64,000 nucleotides of DNA. It comes from CAZHGD01 sp964531735. GTDB lineage: Bacteria > Armatimonadota > UBA10988. The notes beneath the pieces were generated by a model. That model was given only the letters and a program-made list of their open reading frames with translations. It made no database searches and was not told the DNA's origin. The stretch is from assembly GCA_964531735.1 (NCBI GenBank), contig CAZHGD010000001.1, positions 62,001 to 126,000 on the forward strand, given 5' to 3'. Of this stretch, positions 26,574-36,079 are shown one piece after another. Every line of letters begins with the position of its first letter. Within the stretch, counting starts at the first letter, position 1. The position numbers were made by a program, and so were the translations under genes.

Positions 26574-28220
26574 ATGGAAGAGGTCAGTGGGGCTCTGAAG
26601 CATGCCCTGGCTGCTTACCGCCCGCGCGTGCCGGAGGTGCTCCGCGGCGGCGTGATCGAGTTGGGCGAGCGGGTCGAGCCGACCGACGACGTCGAGGCGA
26701 TCCGCGAGATGTTCCCGAGCACTTTCGGCCAGCAGATGGCCACGGTGGTCGCTGGCACGCCGGCTGTAGCCACCGAGCCGCTGCGCGTCGGCGTGGTGCT
26801 GTCGGGCGGTCCTGCTCCGGGCGGCCACAACGTCATTGCCGGGCTCTACGACGCGCTGAAGGCCGCGCACCCCGAGAGCGTGCTGCTGGGCTTTACCGAC
26901 GGCCCCATTGGCGTCATCGATGGCCAGTACATCGAGTTGACCGAGGCCATCATCGACGCCCACCGCAACACCGGTGGCTTCGACATGCTGCGCACTGGCC
27001 GCGACAAGATTGAGAAGCCCGAGCAGCTCAAGTCCTGCCATGCCCACCTGACCGAGCTGAAGCTCAACGCGCTGGTGGTCATCGGCGGTGACGACTCCAA
27101 CACCAACGCCGCGGTCCTGGCCGAGTACCTCAAGGCGCAGGGCAGCAGCACGGTGGTCGTCGGTGTGCCGAAGACCATCGACGGCGACATGCGCAACGAC
27201 TACATCGAGGCCAGCTTCGGCTTCGACACGGCCTGCAAGACCTACGCCGAACTGATCGGCAACATCGCGCGCGACTGCCGCTCGGCGGCGAAGTACTGGC
27301 ACTTCGTCCGCCTGATGGGCCGCGCCGCCAGTCATGTGGCGCTGGAGTGCGCGCTGCAGACGCACCCGAACGTCTGCCTGGTGAGCGAAGAGATCGGGCA
27401 GCGCGGCCTGGGTCTGGCCGACGTGGTCGAACAGATCGCCCACGTGGTCATCGAGCGCGTGAAGCAGAACCGCCGTTACGGTCTGGTGCTGCTGCCGGAG
27501 GGCCTGATCGAGTTCATGCCCGACATCAAGGCGGTCATCGGCGAACTGGAGGACATCCTCAAGGCGCACGGCGACTACCTCAAGACCATCGACAGCGAAG
27601 CCGAGCGGGTCGAGTACGTCATCTCGAAGATGTCGGCGGTCAACGCGAAGGTCTACGGCTCGCTGCCGGTCGACGCGCAGCAGGTGCTGCTGCGCCGCGA
27701 CAAGCACGGCTACGTGCTGGTCAGCCAGATTGAGACCGACCGGCTGCTGGCCGACCTGGTCGGCGACCGCATTCGCGAGTGGGCGGCCGAGAGCGGCAGC
27801 GACTACAAGTTCAGCGTGCTGACGCACTTCCTGGGCTACGAGGGCCGCTGCGGCTTCCCGACGCGCTTCGACGCCGACTACGCCTACTCGCTGGGCGCCA
27901 CGGCCGCGCAGTTCGTGCGCGCGGGGCTGACCGGCTACACGGTCTACCTGAAGAACCTGCTGGCCAAGCCCGAGGACTGGCAGCCGGGCGGCCTGCCGGT
28001 GACCATGATGCTCAACCTGGAAAAGCGGAAGGGCAAGCTGACGCCGGTCATCCGCAAGTTCCTGGTCGACCTCGAGGGCGGCCCGTTCCAGAAGCTCGCC
28101 GCCGAGCGCGATGGCTGGTCCGTCGCCGACGACTTCCGCACGCCGGGTCCGATTCAGCTCTTCGGGCCGGCCGAAGTCTGCGAGCAGCCGACCATCACGC
28201 TGCGCCTCGAGCGCGGCTGA
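26574..28220 (+). CDS. pfp: Pyrophosphate--fructose 6-phosphate 1-phosphotransferase (PPi-PFK, long form)
   Basis: A 548-residue cytoplasmic enzyme for the reversible PPi-dependent phosphorylation of fructose 6-phosphate in glycolysis and gluconeogenesis. The residues that separate PPi- from ATP-dependent enzymes are visible: GGDD at 171-174 and the Lys of PKTIDGD at 199-205. LSGGPAPGGHN (76-86) and MGR (248-250) are also family motifs. The length matches the long (PFP-beta-like) clade rather than 320-residue PfkA. GAGAGG lies 7 nt before the ATG. It is followed by a strong hairpin, so it probably forms a single-gene unit. Confidence 0.93.
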   Translation: MEEVSGALKHALAAYRPRVPEVLRGGVIELGERVEPTDDVEAIREMFPSTFGQQMATVVAGTPAVATEPLRVGVVLSGGPAPGGHNVIAGLYDALKAAHPESVLLGFTDGPIGVIDGQYIELTEAIIDAHRNTGGFDMLRTGRDKIEKPEQLKSCHAHLTELKLNALVVIGGDDSNTNAAVLAEYLKAQGSSTVVVGVPKTIDGDMRNDYIEASFGFDTACKTYAELIGNIARDCRSAAKYWHFVRLMGRAASHVALECALQTHPNVCLVSEEIGQRGLGLADVVEQIAHVVIERVKQNRRYGLVLLPEGLIEFMPDIKAVIGELEDILKAHGDYLKTIDSEAERVEYVISKMSAVNAKVYGSLPVDAQQVLLRRDKHGYVLVSQIETDRLLADLVGDRIREWAAESGSDYKFSVLTHFLGYEGRCGFPTRFDADYAYSLGATAAQFVRAGLTGYTVYLKNLLAKPEDWQPGGLPVTMMLNLEKRKGKLTPVIRKFLVDLEGGPFQKLAAERDGWSVADDFRTPGPIQLFGPAEVCEQPTITLRLERG

Positions 28221-28230
28221 GCCAGACCGG

Positions 28231-28262
28231 CCGCGGGCGGTGGCTTGGTCCACCGCCCGCGG
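28231..28262 (+). terminator. Hairpin after pfp
   Basis: A perfect 13-bp stem (CCGCGGGCGGTGG with its complement) around a 6-nt loop begins 10 nt after the stop codon. There is no T-tract after it. Confidence 0.55.
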
Positions 28263-28286
28263 TGCCATGGACGGAGGGTGGCCATC

Positions 28287-29186
28287 ATGCGGCAACTCAT
28301 CTGCGTGCTCTTCGCGTTGAGCGGCGCCATGGCCGGCGCGGAGCCGGCCCAGCGCACGTACCTGGCGGCTGACTACAGCGGCAACCGCGTCGCCCTGGTT
28401 AACCGTGACGGCCGCGTCGAGTGGGACATGCCCGCGCCGGCCGCCTGCGAGGTGTGGGGGCTGCCGAACGGCAACGTGCTCTACTCGTGGACGCGCGGCG
28501 TGCGCGAGGCGACGCGTGAGCGCCAGGTGGTCTGGGAGTACCAGGCGGCGGCGAACGAGGAGATCTACAGTTGCCAGCGGCTCGACAACGGCGACACGCT
28601 GATTGGTGAGCTGGCCTCGTGCCGCGCCATCGAGGTGGCACCCGACGGTCGCACCGTCCACAAGGAAGTCAAGCTGCCGGTGGGCGGCGCGCAGCACGGC
28701 CGCTTCCGCAACCTGCGTAAGCTGGCCAACGGGCACTACCTGTTCGGCGCCATCAACGAGAGCACGGTCAAAGAGGTCGACGGCGACGGCAAGCTGGTCT
28801 GGTCGGTGAAGGTGCCGGGCCAGCCGTTCGGCGCCAGCCGCTTGGCTAACGGCAACACGCTGGTCGCCTGTGGCGACGGTCACCAGATCGTGGAGCTGGA
28901 CGCCAGCGGCAAGGTGGTCTGGCAGGTCGGCGAGCACGAGGCGGTGTGGGTGGACGAGCAGGGCCGCGAATCGGTGGTGCCGCTGCGTTTCGTGGCCGGC
29001 CTCGAACGCCTGCCGAACGGCAACACGCTGGTCTGCAACTGGCTCGGGCACGGCCACATCGGCCATGGCCCACACCTGATTGAGCTCACGCCCAGCAAAC
29101 GGGTGGTCTGGCGGCAGGACGACCACCAGCAGTTCAAGACCATCGCCAGCGTGTTCCTGCTGGGCGTCGAGGGCGTGCAGCGCTGA
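28287..29186 (+). CDS. Secreted beta-propeller (PQQ-like/arylsulfotransferase-like) protein
   Basis: A 299-residue protein with a signal peptide (MRQLICVLFALSGAMAGA). It has about six repeats of the type LxNGNTL (GLPNGNVLYSW, RLDNGDTLIGE, KLANGHYLFGA, RLANGNTLVAC, RLPNGNTLVCN), each followed by a V-W-x pair (KLVWSVK, KVVWQVG, RVVWRQD). This pattern is typical of a six-bladed propeller. No catalytic His of arylsulfotransferases is clear, so a binding or scaffold role is as likely as an enzyme. GGAGGG lies 8 nt before the ATG at 28287. It converges with the next gene, whose stop is only 3 nt away. Confidence 0.75.
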   Translation: MRQLICVLFALSGAMAGAEPAQRTYLAADYSGNRVALVNRDGRVEWDMPAPAACEVWGLPNGNVLYSWTRGVREATRERQVVWEYQAAANEEIYSCQRLDNGDTLIGELASCRAIEVAPDGRTVHKEVKLPVGGAQHGRFRNLRKLANGHYLFGAINESTVKEVDGDGKLVWSVKVPGQPFGASRLANGNTLVACGDGHQIVELDASGKVVWQVGEHEAVWVDEQGRESVVPLRFVAGLERLPNGNTLVCNWLGHGHIGHGPHLIELTPSKRVVWRQDDHQQFKTIASVFLLGVEGVQR

Positions 29187-29189
29187 GCT

Positions 29190-32144
29190 TCAGCGCTCAA
29201 TCAGCCAGATTTCCGAGAGCACGGCGTTGGCGCCGCCCTCGCGCGCGATGGTCAGCTCGAACTCGCGCTCGCGCACCAGCTCCGCGGGCAGCGGCACGGT
29301 CACGGTGGCCGGGCGCTGCTGGTGTGGCAGCCAGCTCGGCAGTTCCTGAGTTGGCAGCAGCCGTCGGGCCGGCCGCCCTTTGGTGGCGGTGGCCCAGACG
29401 CTCTGGCGCCGGCCGCCGTGGTCATAGTCCCACCAGGTCAGCCCGAGCGTGTAGCGCCGTTGCGGGTGCAGGCCCTTCAGCGCGAACTCCAGTTGCCGGT
29501 GCTCGAAAGTGAGCACGCTCTGCGGGCGCGGGATGCCCGGCACCTGCTCCATGCCCGGGCAGTTCCAGCCTTGCCCGGAGAGTTGCTCCAACTCGACGCC
29601 GCGCTCGGGTCCGCACCGGGTCTGCAGGCCACCGGCCAGATAGGCGACGAGGTGCCCGTCGGCGGGCTGCAACTCGCGGCGCCGCGCATCGATCGCGGCT
29701 AGGTCGGCCGCGTTCGGCTGCCGCAGCAGACCCGCCACGCGCAGGTAGGCCAGGTCGTCGTAGCTGCCATAGTAGGGCGCGTTGCAGTCGATCCAGGCGG
29801 CCAGCGCCTGCCAGTCGGCTGGCGGCAGCTTGACTTGGTGATGGCCGGCGCGCAAGAGCGCCATCAACCGGCTGGCCGAGGAGCCCGAGCGGCCGGTTGG
29901 CAGCGGCAGCTTCTCGCCGTGGTAGCCGCCCAGGCGGACATAGCTGACGTGTGGCAACAACGCCAGAAACGCACCGCTGACCGAGTGTTGCGGACCCTCA
30001 TCGCCATCCAGGCCGGGCGGCGCCGTCACCGGCGGTCCCGGGCGCAGGTCGAAGGCGTGGCCCGCCGCGGCCGAGCCGTCGTGGCAGGTGAGGCAGTGCC
30101 GGTCGAGCACCGGTTGCACCACGGTGGCGAACTTCATCGGTCCGGCGCCCCACGGTGGTGGCCGGATGGCCTCGGGCGCGCGCTGGAAGGCCAGCGGCGT
30201 GCGTCCGGTGGCGGCCGGTGCGCGGTTCGGCGTGTCGTGACAGCCGACGCAGCTCTGCGTCTCGCCGGGCATCAGGTTCAGGTAGTTGCGCATCCGCTTC
30301 AGCTCGAGATGGTCGGCGTCGAGCGCCTCGAGCATGAGCAGCCGGCCACTGGGCGCGGTGAACCAGGCCGAACCGTCGGCGGCCACCGGCACGGTGCCGA
30401 GCACGCCGCGAAGGTCCCAGCCCGAGTTGACGCCGACGTCACAGCGGTGTGGGTTGGTGTGCCGGCCCTTGGTGTAGACCTCCAGGACCCGCAGGTACTT
30501 GACCGCGCCGCGCGGCACGCCGTCGAGGCCGCGGTACACATCCTGAACCAGCAGGCGACCGGGCGTGTCGGGCGGCACCTGGCGCACCTCGTCGGGCAGC
30601 GCCGGTGGCTCGGGCCGCGGGCGGATCGGGATGGGCGCGTAGCACGAGTAGCCCTGGCCGCGGTGGATCAGCTCTTTGTTGCCGTGCTGGTCCTGCAGGT
30701 AGAGCCCGAACCCGTCGCGCACGGTGGTGGCGCGCTGGAAGCTGTAGCAGACCAGGTACTGGCCGGCGCTCAACGGGTAGGGCGAGGCGTACCAGCCGGT
30801 GGCACTCTCGACGTTGGAGATCGGCGCGATATCCTGCCCGGCGCGCACGGTGCGCTCGTCGAGCAGCGGACCGCACTCGGGATAGCCCACCTCCGGCGTC
30901 AGGTTGACCATGCCGTCCGGCCCTTGCCGGTTGCGGTCGAGGTCGAGCCTCATGATGGGTCCGACGCCGGTGTTGTGGTGGGCGGCGCCGACGGCCAGCA
31001 CCTGGCGCGTGCCGGGAATCGGCCGGGCCTCGAACAGGGCGATCGGGCCGCGCGAGAAGGTGAACCACTCGCCGAAGGCCAGCTCGGCCCGGCGGCCGTC
31101 GGGGTAGACGCTCCACAGCGGCTGCATCACGTTGTACGGCTTCATCACGTAGTCCCAGCGCGTGTAGAGGATGCGACCGTCGGGCAGGACGGCGGGATAG
31201 AACTCGCTGTCCTGCGGTTCGCCGACCCGCCGCAGGTCGCTGCCATCGGCGGCCATCGACCAGAGCCCGAAGACGAGCGCCCAGTCGCCGCACTGCACCA
31301 GCCGGCCCTGGCGCGACGAGGTGAAGCAGAGGCGCCCGCCGGGCAGGTAGCACGGCTCAGTGTCTTCGGCGCGGTCGTCGTGAGTCAGTTGCCGCAAGCC
31401 CTGACCGTCCAGACCCACTTCCCACAGCTTGTACATGTGGCAGCCGCCGCCCCGGTACGAGTCGCTGTTGGTCGGGTCGGCCGGGTCATAGCCGGCGTGC
31501 CCGCCACCGGACGGGTAGCCCGTCGGCGGCCGGCGCGGCCGCGCGTAGGGAAACACCACGCGCCGGGCGTCGAACGACAGGTCGGGCCGGCCGATGCCGC
31601 CGGCGGCCAGGTCGCCGGTCAGCACTTCGCGCACGGTGCCATCCGGACTCAGACCGCTCAGCACGCAGAGGTTGGCGCCGGGGATCTGCGCCTCGCCGAC
31701 GCGATGGGCGCACTGGTGGTTGAAGTACGGCCACTGCCGCTTGACGAACAGCAGGCGGTCGAAGTCGAGCCGCGGGTTGCTGAAGGCCAGCTCGCGCACG
31801 GCCCAGCGCGCGGACAGGTACAGGGCGAGCCAGGCTGCTCGCGGTGGGGTGCCGGCGGCGCTCAGGCGCTGGTGCGCGGACTCCACTTCGCGCAGTCGCT
31901 CACGGGCGGCGGCCACGGCCGCGGCGGCGCCCAGTTGCCGCAGGTCGGCAGCCAGCGCTTGCCCACGGTGCAGGACGCCGGTCACCGCGGCGGGCGTGTC
32001 GGGCTCCTGGCCGCGGGTGGTGCGTTCCTGCTGCTGCCAATCGGTCTCAATCTGCGCGCGGGCCGCGGGCGACAGCGTCGCCCCGTAACTAGCGCCGGTG
32101 GCCAGCCAGACCAGCAGGCACGGCAGGGCGCGTCGAGTCGGCAC
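29190..32144 (-). CDS. HzsA-related c-type haem propeller protein, 2 CXXCH motifs
   Basis: A 984-residue exported protein starting at a GTG (32144) with GGAG upstream, and with a signal peptide (MPTRRALPCLLVWLATGASYG). Residues about 190-470 contain TolB/PD40-type blades (GLSPDGTVREVL, YLPGGRLCFTSSRQGR, VLPDGRILYTRWDY). Two haem-binding motifs follow: CVGCH in GETQSCVGCHDTP and CLTCH in LDRHCLTCHDG. This layout matches proteins called HzsA-related after the alpha subunit of hydrazine synthase, but anammox activity is not implied. A C-terminal domain of about 130 residues looks like a carbohydrate-binding or beta-sandwich module. Likely extracytoplasmic redox role. Confidence 0.8.
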   Translation of the reverse strand: MPTRRALPCLLVWLATGASYGATLSPAARAQIETDWQQQERTTRGQEPDTPAAVTGVLHRGQALAADLRQLGAAAAVAAARERLREVESAHQRLSAAGTPPRAAWLALYLSARWAVRELAFSNPRLDFDRLLFVKRQWPYFNHQCAHRVGEAQIPGANLCVLSGLSPDGTVREVLTGDLAAGGIGRPDLSFDARRVVFPYARPRRPPTGYPSGGGHAGYDPADPTNSDSYRGGGCHMYKLWEVGLDGQGLRQLTHDDRAEDTEPCYLPGGRLCFTSSRQGRLVQCGDWALVFGLWSMAADGSDLRRVGEPQDSEFYPAVLPDGRILYTRWDYVMKPYNVMQPLWSVYPDGRRAELAFGEWFTFSRGPIALFEARPIPGTRQVLAVGAAHHNTGVGPIMRLDLDRNRQGPDGMVNLTPEVGYPECGPLLDERTVRAGQDIAPISNVESATGWYASPYPLSAGQYLVCYSFQRATTVRDGFGLYLQDQHGNKELIHRGQGYSCYAPIPIRPRPEPPALPDEVRQVPPDTPGRLLVQDVYRGLDGVPRGAVKYLRVLEVYTKGRHTNPHRCDVGVNSGWDLRGVLGTVPVAADGSAWFTAPSGRLLMLEALDADHLELKRMRNYLNLMPGETQSCVGCHDTPNRAPAATGRTPLAFQRAPEAIRPPPWGAGPMKFATVVQPVLDRHCLTCHDGSAAAGHAFDLRPGPPVTAPPGLDGDEGPQHSVSGAFLALLPHVSYVRLGGYHGEKLPLPTGRSGSSASRLMALLRAGHHQVKLPPADWQALAAWIDCNAPYYGSYDDLAYLRVAGLLRQPNAADLAAIDARRRELQPADGHLVAYLAGGLQTRCGPERGVELEQLSGQGWNCPGMEQVPGIPRPQSVLTFEHRQLEFALKGLHPQRRYTLGLTWWDYDHGGRRQSVWATATKGRPARRLLPTQELPSWLPHQQRPATVTVPLPAELVREREFELTIAREGGANAVLSEIWLIER

Positions 32145-32169
32145 CGCTTCGCTCCGAGGGTTAGCTGTG

Positions 32170-32199
32170 GGTGTAGCGCCGGCCAGGCGGTGGAGTCAA
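32170..32199 (-). promoter_or_regulatory. Candidate promoter for the HzsA-related gene
   Basis: On the minus strand TTGACT (32194-32199), an 18 nt spacer and TACACC (32170-32175), about 25 nt upstream of the GTG start. The -10 is weak. Confidence 0.35.
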
Positions 32200-32224
32200 G
32201 AGGCAACCGGCGCCGGGCTGGCCC

Positions 32225-32254
32225 TTGACCGGACCGGCCGGCCGTACTTAGGAT
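32225..32254 (+). promoter_or_regulatory. Candidate promoter for the TlpA-like gene
   Basis: TTGACC (32225-32230), an 18 nt spacer and TAGGAT (32249-32254). It points into the TlpA-like gene at 32323. Confidence 0.4.
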
Positions 32255-32322
32255 GCGTCAACAGCGCCCGCGTAAGGGGTACCGCGCGGTCGGTGAGTAC
32301 GTTCGCAGCAAGGATCGGCCCG

Positions 32323-32895
32323 ATGGTCATTCGATGGCGGTGGAGTGTGGCGTGCTGGTTGCTCATCGCGTCGGCGCTGGCGCCGGCGCTCGCGGCGGGC
32401 CGGCCGCAGAAAGGCGACCGCGCGCCGGGGTTCGCGTTGCGCGACCTCAGCGGCGAGACGGTGGCACTCGAGTGCCTGGCCGGCAAGGTGGTCCTGGTCG
32501 AGTTCTGGACGAGTTGGTGTCCCGAGTGCCGGACGAGCCTGCCCTATGTGCAGCGGCTGGCCCACTCGCCCTGGGCGCAGGCGGGCAAGCTGGTCGTGCT
32601 GGGCATCAACGCCGGCGAAGACCACGCCGACGTCACCCGCTACCTGGAGCAGCAGCGGCATGACTTCCGCGCCCTGCTGGACGGCGACGGCCGTGTCTGC
32701 GATGCCTACGGCATTCGCGAGATCCCCCAGTACGTGGTCATCGATCGGCAGGGCCGCATCTTCACACGGGTCCTCGGCTACGAGGGCAAGAAGACGGCCA
32801 CTCAGCTCACCACCGCGGTCTACAACGCGTTGCTGAAGGAAGACGACCCGCCGGCCGACGACGTGCGAACGGCCTCGAGCCAACCCGAGAGCTGA
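32323..32895 (+). CDS. TlpA/ResA-like thiol-disulfide oxidoreductase, exported
   Basis: A 190-residue thioredoxin-fold protein with a signal peptide or N-terminal anchor (MVIRWRWSVACWLLIASALA). The active site is WCPEC (C66, C69), and the cis-proline loop is EIPQYVVID. The charge and acidic residue inside CPEC resemble ResA/CcmG proteins, which reduce apocytochrome haem-binding cysteines. It is placed between two genes for CXXCH proteins, which supports a role in their maturation, but TlpA proteins have many substrates. AAGGA lies 9 nt before the ATG at 32323. Confidence 0.85.
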   Translation: MVIRWRWSVACWLLIASALAPALAAGRPQKGDRAPGFALRDLSGETVALECLAGKVVLVEFWTSWCPECRTSLPYVQRLAHSPWAQAGKLVVLGINAGEDHADVTRYLEQQRHDFRALLDGDGRVCDAYGIREIPQYVVIDRQGRIFTRVLGYEGKKTATQLTTAVYNALLKEDDPPADDVRTASSQPES

Positions 32896-32905
32896 GTGAC
32901 GGTGC

Positions 32906-35893
32906 CTACGGCCGGTACCAGAGCGACTCCCAGTAGCGCCGGTCGGTCTCGTAGACATCCAGCGTGTCGCGCGCCAGATCGAACGAGGCCGGCAGAATGC
33001 CGAAGCGCTTCATCTCGCGGACGTACTCCGACCGCGGGCGGAAGCCCGGCATGTCGAAGCGCTTCACCTCGTCGAGCTGGCGCCGACCGGCCTCGCACTG
33101 GGCCAGGAGCAGCCGGTAGCCCGGATCGTCGCGGCCGGTGAACACGGCACTGTCGGTCGCGCCCGGCGCCCGGCAGAGTCCCAGGCCGCCGGCCGCCCGG
33201 GCCAGCGGTGCGCGCAAGATCAGCGACAGCTCGGGCCGCGTCAGGTTGTACACCAGATGCCGGCTGTACTTCAGGCGCCGGTCATTCATGTCCGGGTCCC
33301 AGAAGCTGAGGCCGATCTCGTCGGAGAGAGTGCGGGCCACCGGATGCTGCGCCGGCTGGTGGCACTTCACGCAGCGTCCGGCGTACACCGGCTGCGCTGC
33401 GCGGGTTTCGGGCCAGGCGCGGTCGTTGTTCAGCACCTGCTCGTTCTGGATGTAGCCGCCGATGGTGCCGGTGCCGAGCGCGGCGTAGGTGCCGGGGTAG
33501 GGCGCACCCAGGTCGAGCCACAGGCGCACCAGCAGTTGGTCATGCGCGTCGGCGTTGACGTCGTGGTGGCGGCCAGCGAGCTTATCCACCAACGGCGAGC
33601 CGCCGCTGCCGAGGGTGCGCGGCGGGTAGTTGCTGCGCGCGTAGTTGCGCCCGTCGGCCAACTGCTTGAACACGGTCAGCGTGTAGTAGCTGTGCGAGAA
33701 CATCGGCCCGCGGTCACCGCTCAGGTCGACGCCGGCCGTCCGCTGCTCGGCGCTGTGGCAGCGGGCGCAGTGACGGTCGAACACCGGCTGCACGTCGCGC
33801 GGGAAGTCGGGCAACGCGGGCACGCCGGCAAAGGGCTCGATGGCACTGGCCACCCGCCGATTGGCCGCGCGCGGGGCCGTCTGCCCGCTGAGGCGCGACG
33901 CCGTGCGCTCCTCGTGGCAGCCCAGGCAGGCCAGTGTCTCGCCCGGCTGCACCGTGGTGAAGCTCTGCATGCGCTTCACCGCGCGGCCGTCGGCGTCGAG
34001 GGCCACGAAGAACAGGCTGCGGAGCGCCGGGGCCTCGAAGTACGCCGAGCCATCCGGCTCCACCGGCACTGTGCCCAGCGCGCGCTCCAGTGTGAAGGTG
34101 CCTTTGTAGCTCAGCGGGTCCATGCCGCCGGTGAAGTTGATCGGCTTCGGCAGGCTCTCGGCGATCATCAACCGCTTGATCTCGCCGGGCCGCACGCCGG
34201 GCAGGTTGCGGCCGTGGTTGACGTCGGCCAGGTAGAAGCGGCCGGTCCGCTGCGACAGGTCGGTCCGCGCCGCGGCCACCGGCTCGCGCGGGCGCGCCAC
34301 CAGCGGGCGCGGCTCGTGCAGCCAGGCGTCACCGTACTCGGCCGGGAGCTTGAACAGCGGCGAGGTCTGGCCTTTGCCGTTCATCAGCACCAGGCTGCGC
34401 TCCTGCGCGCACATGAAGGCCTCTTCACCGAACGCCCAGGGATCGCGGAAGCTCGAACCGCGGCTGACGTGGCGCAGTGCCCGCGGCGCGTCGGGGCCGA
34501 GCCGGGCCCGCAGTGTGGCCAGGTAGCCCGCATGCTCGGTCTGGCCGTGACCGGGCGAGTTGATCAGCACGACCTGGTCGCTGCCGGGAATCGGCCGGGC
34601 GTCGATGAACACGCCGCCGGGCAGCAGATTGCCGTAGTAGACCGCCTGGTTGGTGCCGTCCGGGTTCATCGTCCAGAGGTGGTGATAGTGGACCTGCGAG
34701 CGGTCGACATACTCCCAGCGCATGTAGAGTAGCCGGCCATCGGGCAACACCCAGGGCGTGTTGTCGTGCTCCAGGTTGGCCGACAGCGGCCGCATCGCCG
34801 AGCCGTCGGCCGCGCAGCGCCAGATGGTGCCCACCTGCGTCAGCCAGCAGTTGACCCAGCGTTTGGCGCGCGTGGTGACGAACGCGATGCCGCCGTCGGG
34901 CAGCCAGCACGGCTCGTAGTCGTCCCAGTCGCCGCTGGTCAACTGCCGCAGGTCGCTGCCGTCGGCGTTGACCGTGTACAGGTGATAGAACGCGGTGCCG
35001 GCCCGCCGGTAGCTGAACAGGATGCGGCGCCCGTCGTAATCGACGCACGGGTCGCGCACGCCGCCCTTGGCATCGTCGAGCAGCACGGTCACCTGGCCGG
35101 TGTGCGGGTCCAGCTTGCACAGCCGGCCGCCTTGCCGATAGAGCGGCGCGCGCTCGTTGGTCGAGTAGTAGCCGATGTTGGCGTACCAATGCTCGCCGAG
35201 CACCTGCCGCACGGCGAACACAATGGCCGGCACGCCTTTGAGCGGCCCGGCGCGGAACTCGCTGACCAGGTCGGGTCCGGGCGGCACCACCAGCGGCGGC
35301 GGCTCGCGGTTGGTGCCCAACTCCACGTAGTCGTAGATGAGCCAGCTACCGTCCTTCAGCTCGATGGCCAACTCGTTGTCGCCGGTGCGGATCGCGCCGT
35401 CGGGCAGCGCGAACACGAGTGGGGTCGGGCGGCCTTCGCCCTCGGGCGTGAAGGCGAGTTCCACCAACGGCGCGGTGCTGGGCAGCCGGCGCGTGGCCAC
35501 TTCCTGCCCGTTGACGCGCACCGTGATGAGGCTCGGTTCCCAGATGCTCAGCGCGCCGATGATCAGGTGCAGCCCGGCCGGCACCGGCGCGGTGGCGGTG
35601 AAGCGGATGGTGAAGATGTGCGGCTGGCCGCCGGCCCACACGTCGCGCGTGCTGGGGTGGATGTAGGGCCACTCGGCGGGCCTGCTGCGGCCGATGGTGT
35701 ACACGATCGGCCGCCGATAGGTGGCGGCGTAGGCCGGCCAGCGGTCGTCCACCAGGCCGAACTCCAGCGGGGAGCCGTCTGGCTGGCCGATGCGGAACAG
35801 CGGTTGCGCGCGTTCGGCCGCTGCCATGGGACGCGCGAACACCCACAATACTGCAACGGTCCAGCCGGCCAGCCGCGACGATGATCGGGCCAT
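32906..35893 (-). CDS. HzsA-related triple-CXXCH propeller protein with PL4-like carbohydrate-binding domain
   Basis: A 995-residue exported protein (signal about residues 1-25). Residues about 60-195 resemble the carbohydrate-binding domain III of family 4 rhamnogalacturonan lyases (VWAGGQPHIFTIRF, ITVRVNGQEV, KDGSWLIYDYVEL). Residues about 225-480 are PD40-type propeller blades (VDYDGRRILFSYRRAG, WLPDGGIAFVTTRA, VLPDGRLLYMRWEY). Three c-type haem sites follow: CLGCH, CARCH and CVKCH. It shares the second half of its layout with the gene at 29190. The fusion of a glycan-binding module to haem modules suggests redox chemistry on a polysaccharide surface; that is inference. GGAG lies 6 nt before the ATG at 35893. 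Confidence 0.8.
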   Translation of the reverse strand: MARSSSRLAGWTVAVLWVFARPMAAAERAQPLFRIGQPDGSPLEFGLVDDRWPAYAATYRRPIVYTIGRSRPAEWPYIHPSTRDVWAGGQPHIFTIRFTATAPVPAGLHLIIGALSIWEPSLITVRVNGQEVATRRLPSTAPLVELAFTPEGEGRPTPLVFALPDGAIRTGDNELAIELKDGSWLIYDYVELGTNREPPPLVVPPGPDLVSEFRAGPLKGVPAIVFAVRQVLGEHWYANIGYYSTNERAPLYRQGGRLCKLDPHTGQVTVLLDDAKGGVRDPCVDYDGRRILFSYRRAGTAFYHLYTVNADGSDLRQLTSGDWDDYEPCWLPDGGIAFVTTRAKRWVNCWLTQVGTIWRCAADGSAMRPLSANLEHDNTPWVLPDGRLLYMRWEYVDRSQVHYHHLWTMNPDGTNQAVYYGNLLPGGVFIDARPIPGSDQVVLINSPGHGQTEHAGYLATLRARLGPDAPRALRHVSRGSSFRDPWAFGEEAFMCAQERSLVLMNGKGQTSPLFKLPAEYGDAWLHEPRPLVARPREPVAAARTDLSQRTGRFYLADVNHGRNLPGVRPGEIKRLMIAESLPKPINFTGGMDPLSYKGTFTLERALGTVPVEPDGSAYFEAPALRSLFFVALDADGRAVKRMQSFTTVQPGETLACLGCHEERTASRLSGQTAPRAANRRVASAIEPFAGVPALPDFPRDVQPVFDRHCARCHSAEQRTAGVDLSGDRGPMFSHSYYTLTVFKQLADGRNYARSNYPPRTLGSGGSPLVDKLAGRHHDVNADAHDQLLVRLWLDLGAPYPGTYAALGTGTIGGYIQNEQVLNNDRAWPETRAAQPVYAGRCVKCHQPAQHPVARTLSDEIGLSFWDPDMNDRRLKYSRHLVYNLTRPELSLILRAPLARAAGGLGLCRAPGATDSAVFTGRDDPGYRLLLAQCEAGRRQLDEVKRFDMPGFRPRSEYVREMKRFGILPASFDLARDTLDVYETDRRYWESLWYRP

Positions 35894-36079
35894 GCGCCTC
35901 TCCGTGGCACCGCCGAGGCTATCATACTCGGCGGGCGCTGGTCAGTGAAAGCGCTCGCCGGGCCGACGTGTTTGGCCAGGGCAGCCGGGCGGGAACAAAC
36001 CTGACCGGCAAGCGTGGTGCTCCGCGCGGGCGCCCGACTCGATCGAGCCGGTGTTGGTTGCGGCCAGGGAGAATGTGGC

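Noticed and set aside
26547..29126. 859-codon minus-strand frame opposite pfp
   Set aside because: Complement of two clear plus-strand genes with strong motifs and ribosome sites.
29190..35893. Hydrazine synthase and anammox metabolism
   Set aside because: Only the general HzsA-related layout is shared; no beta or gamma subunit genes or other anammox genes are present.
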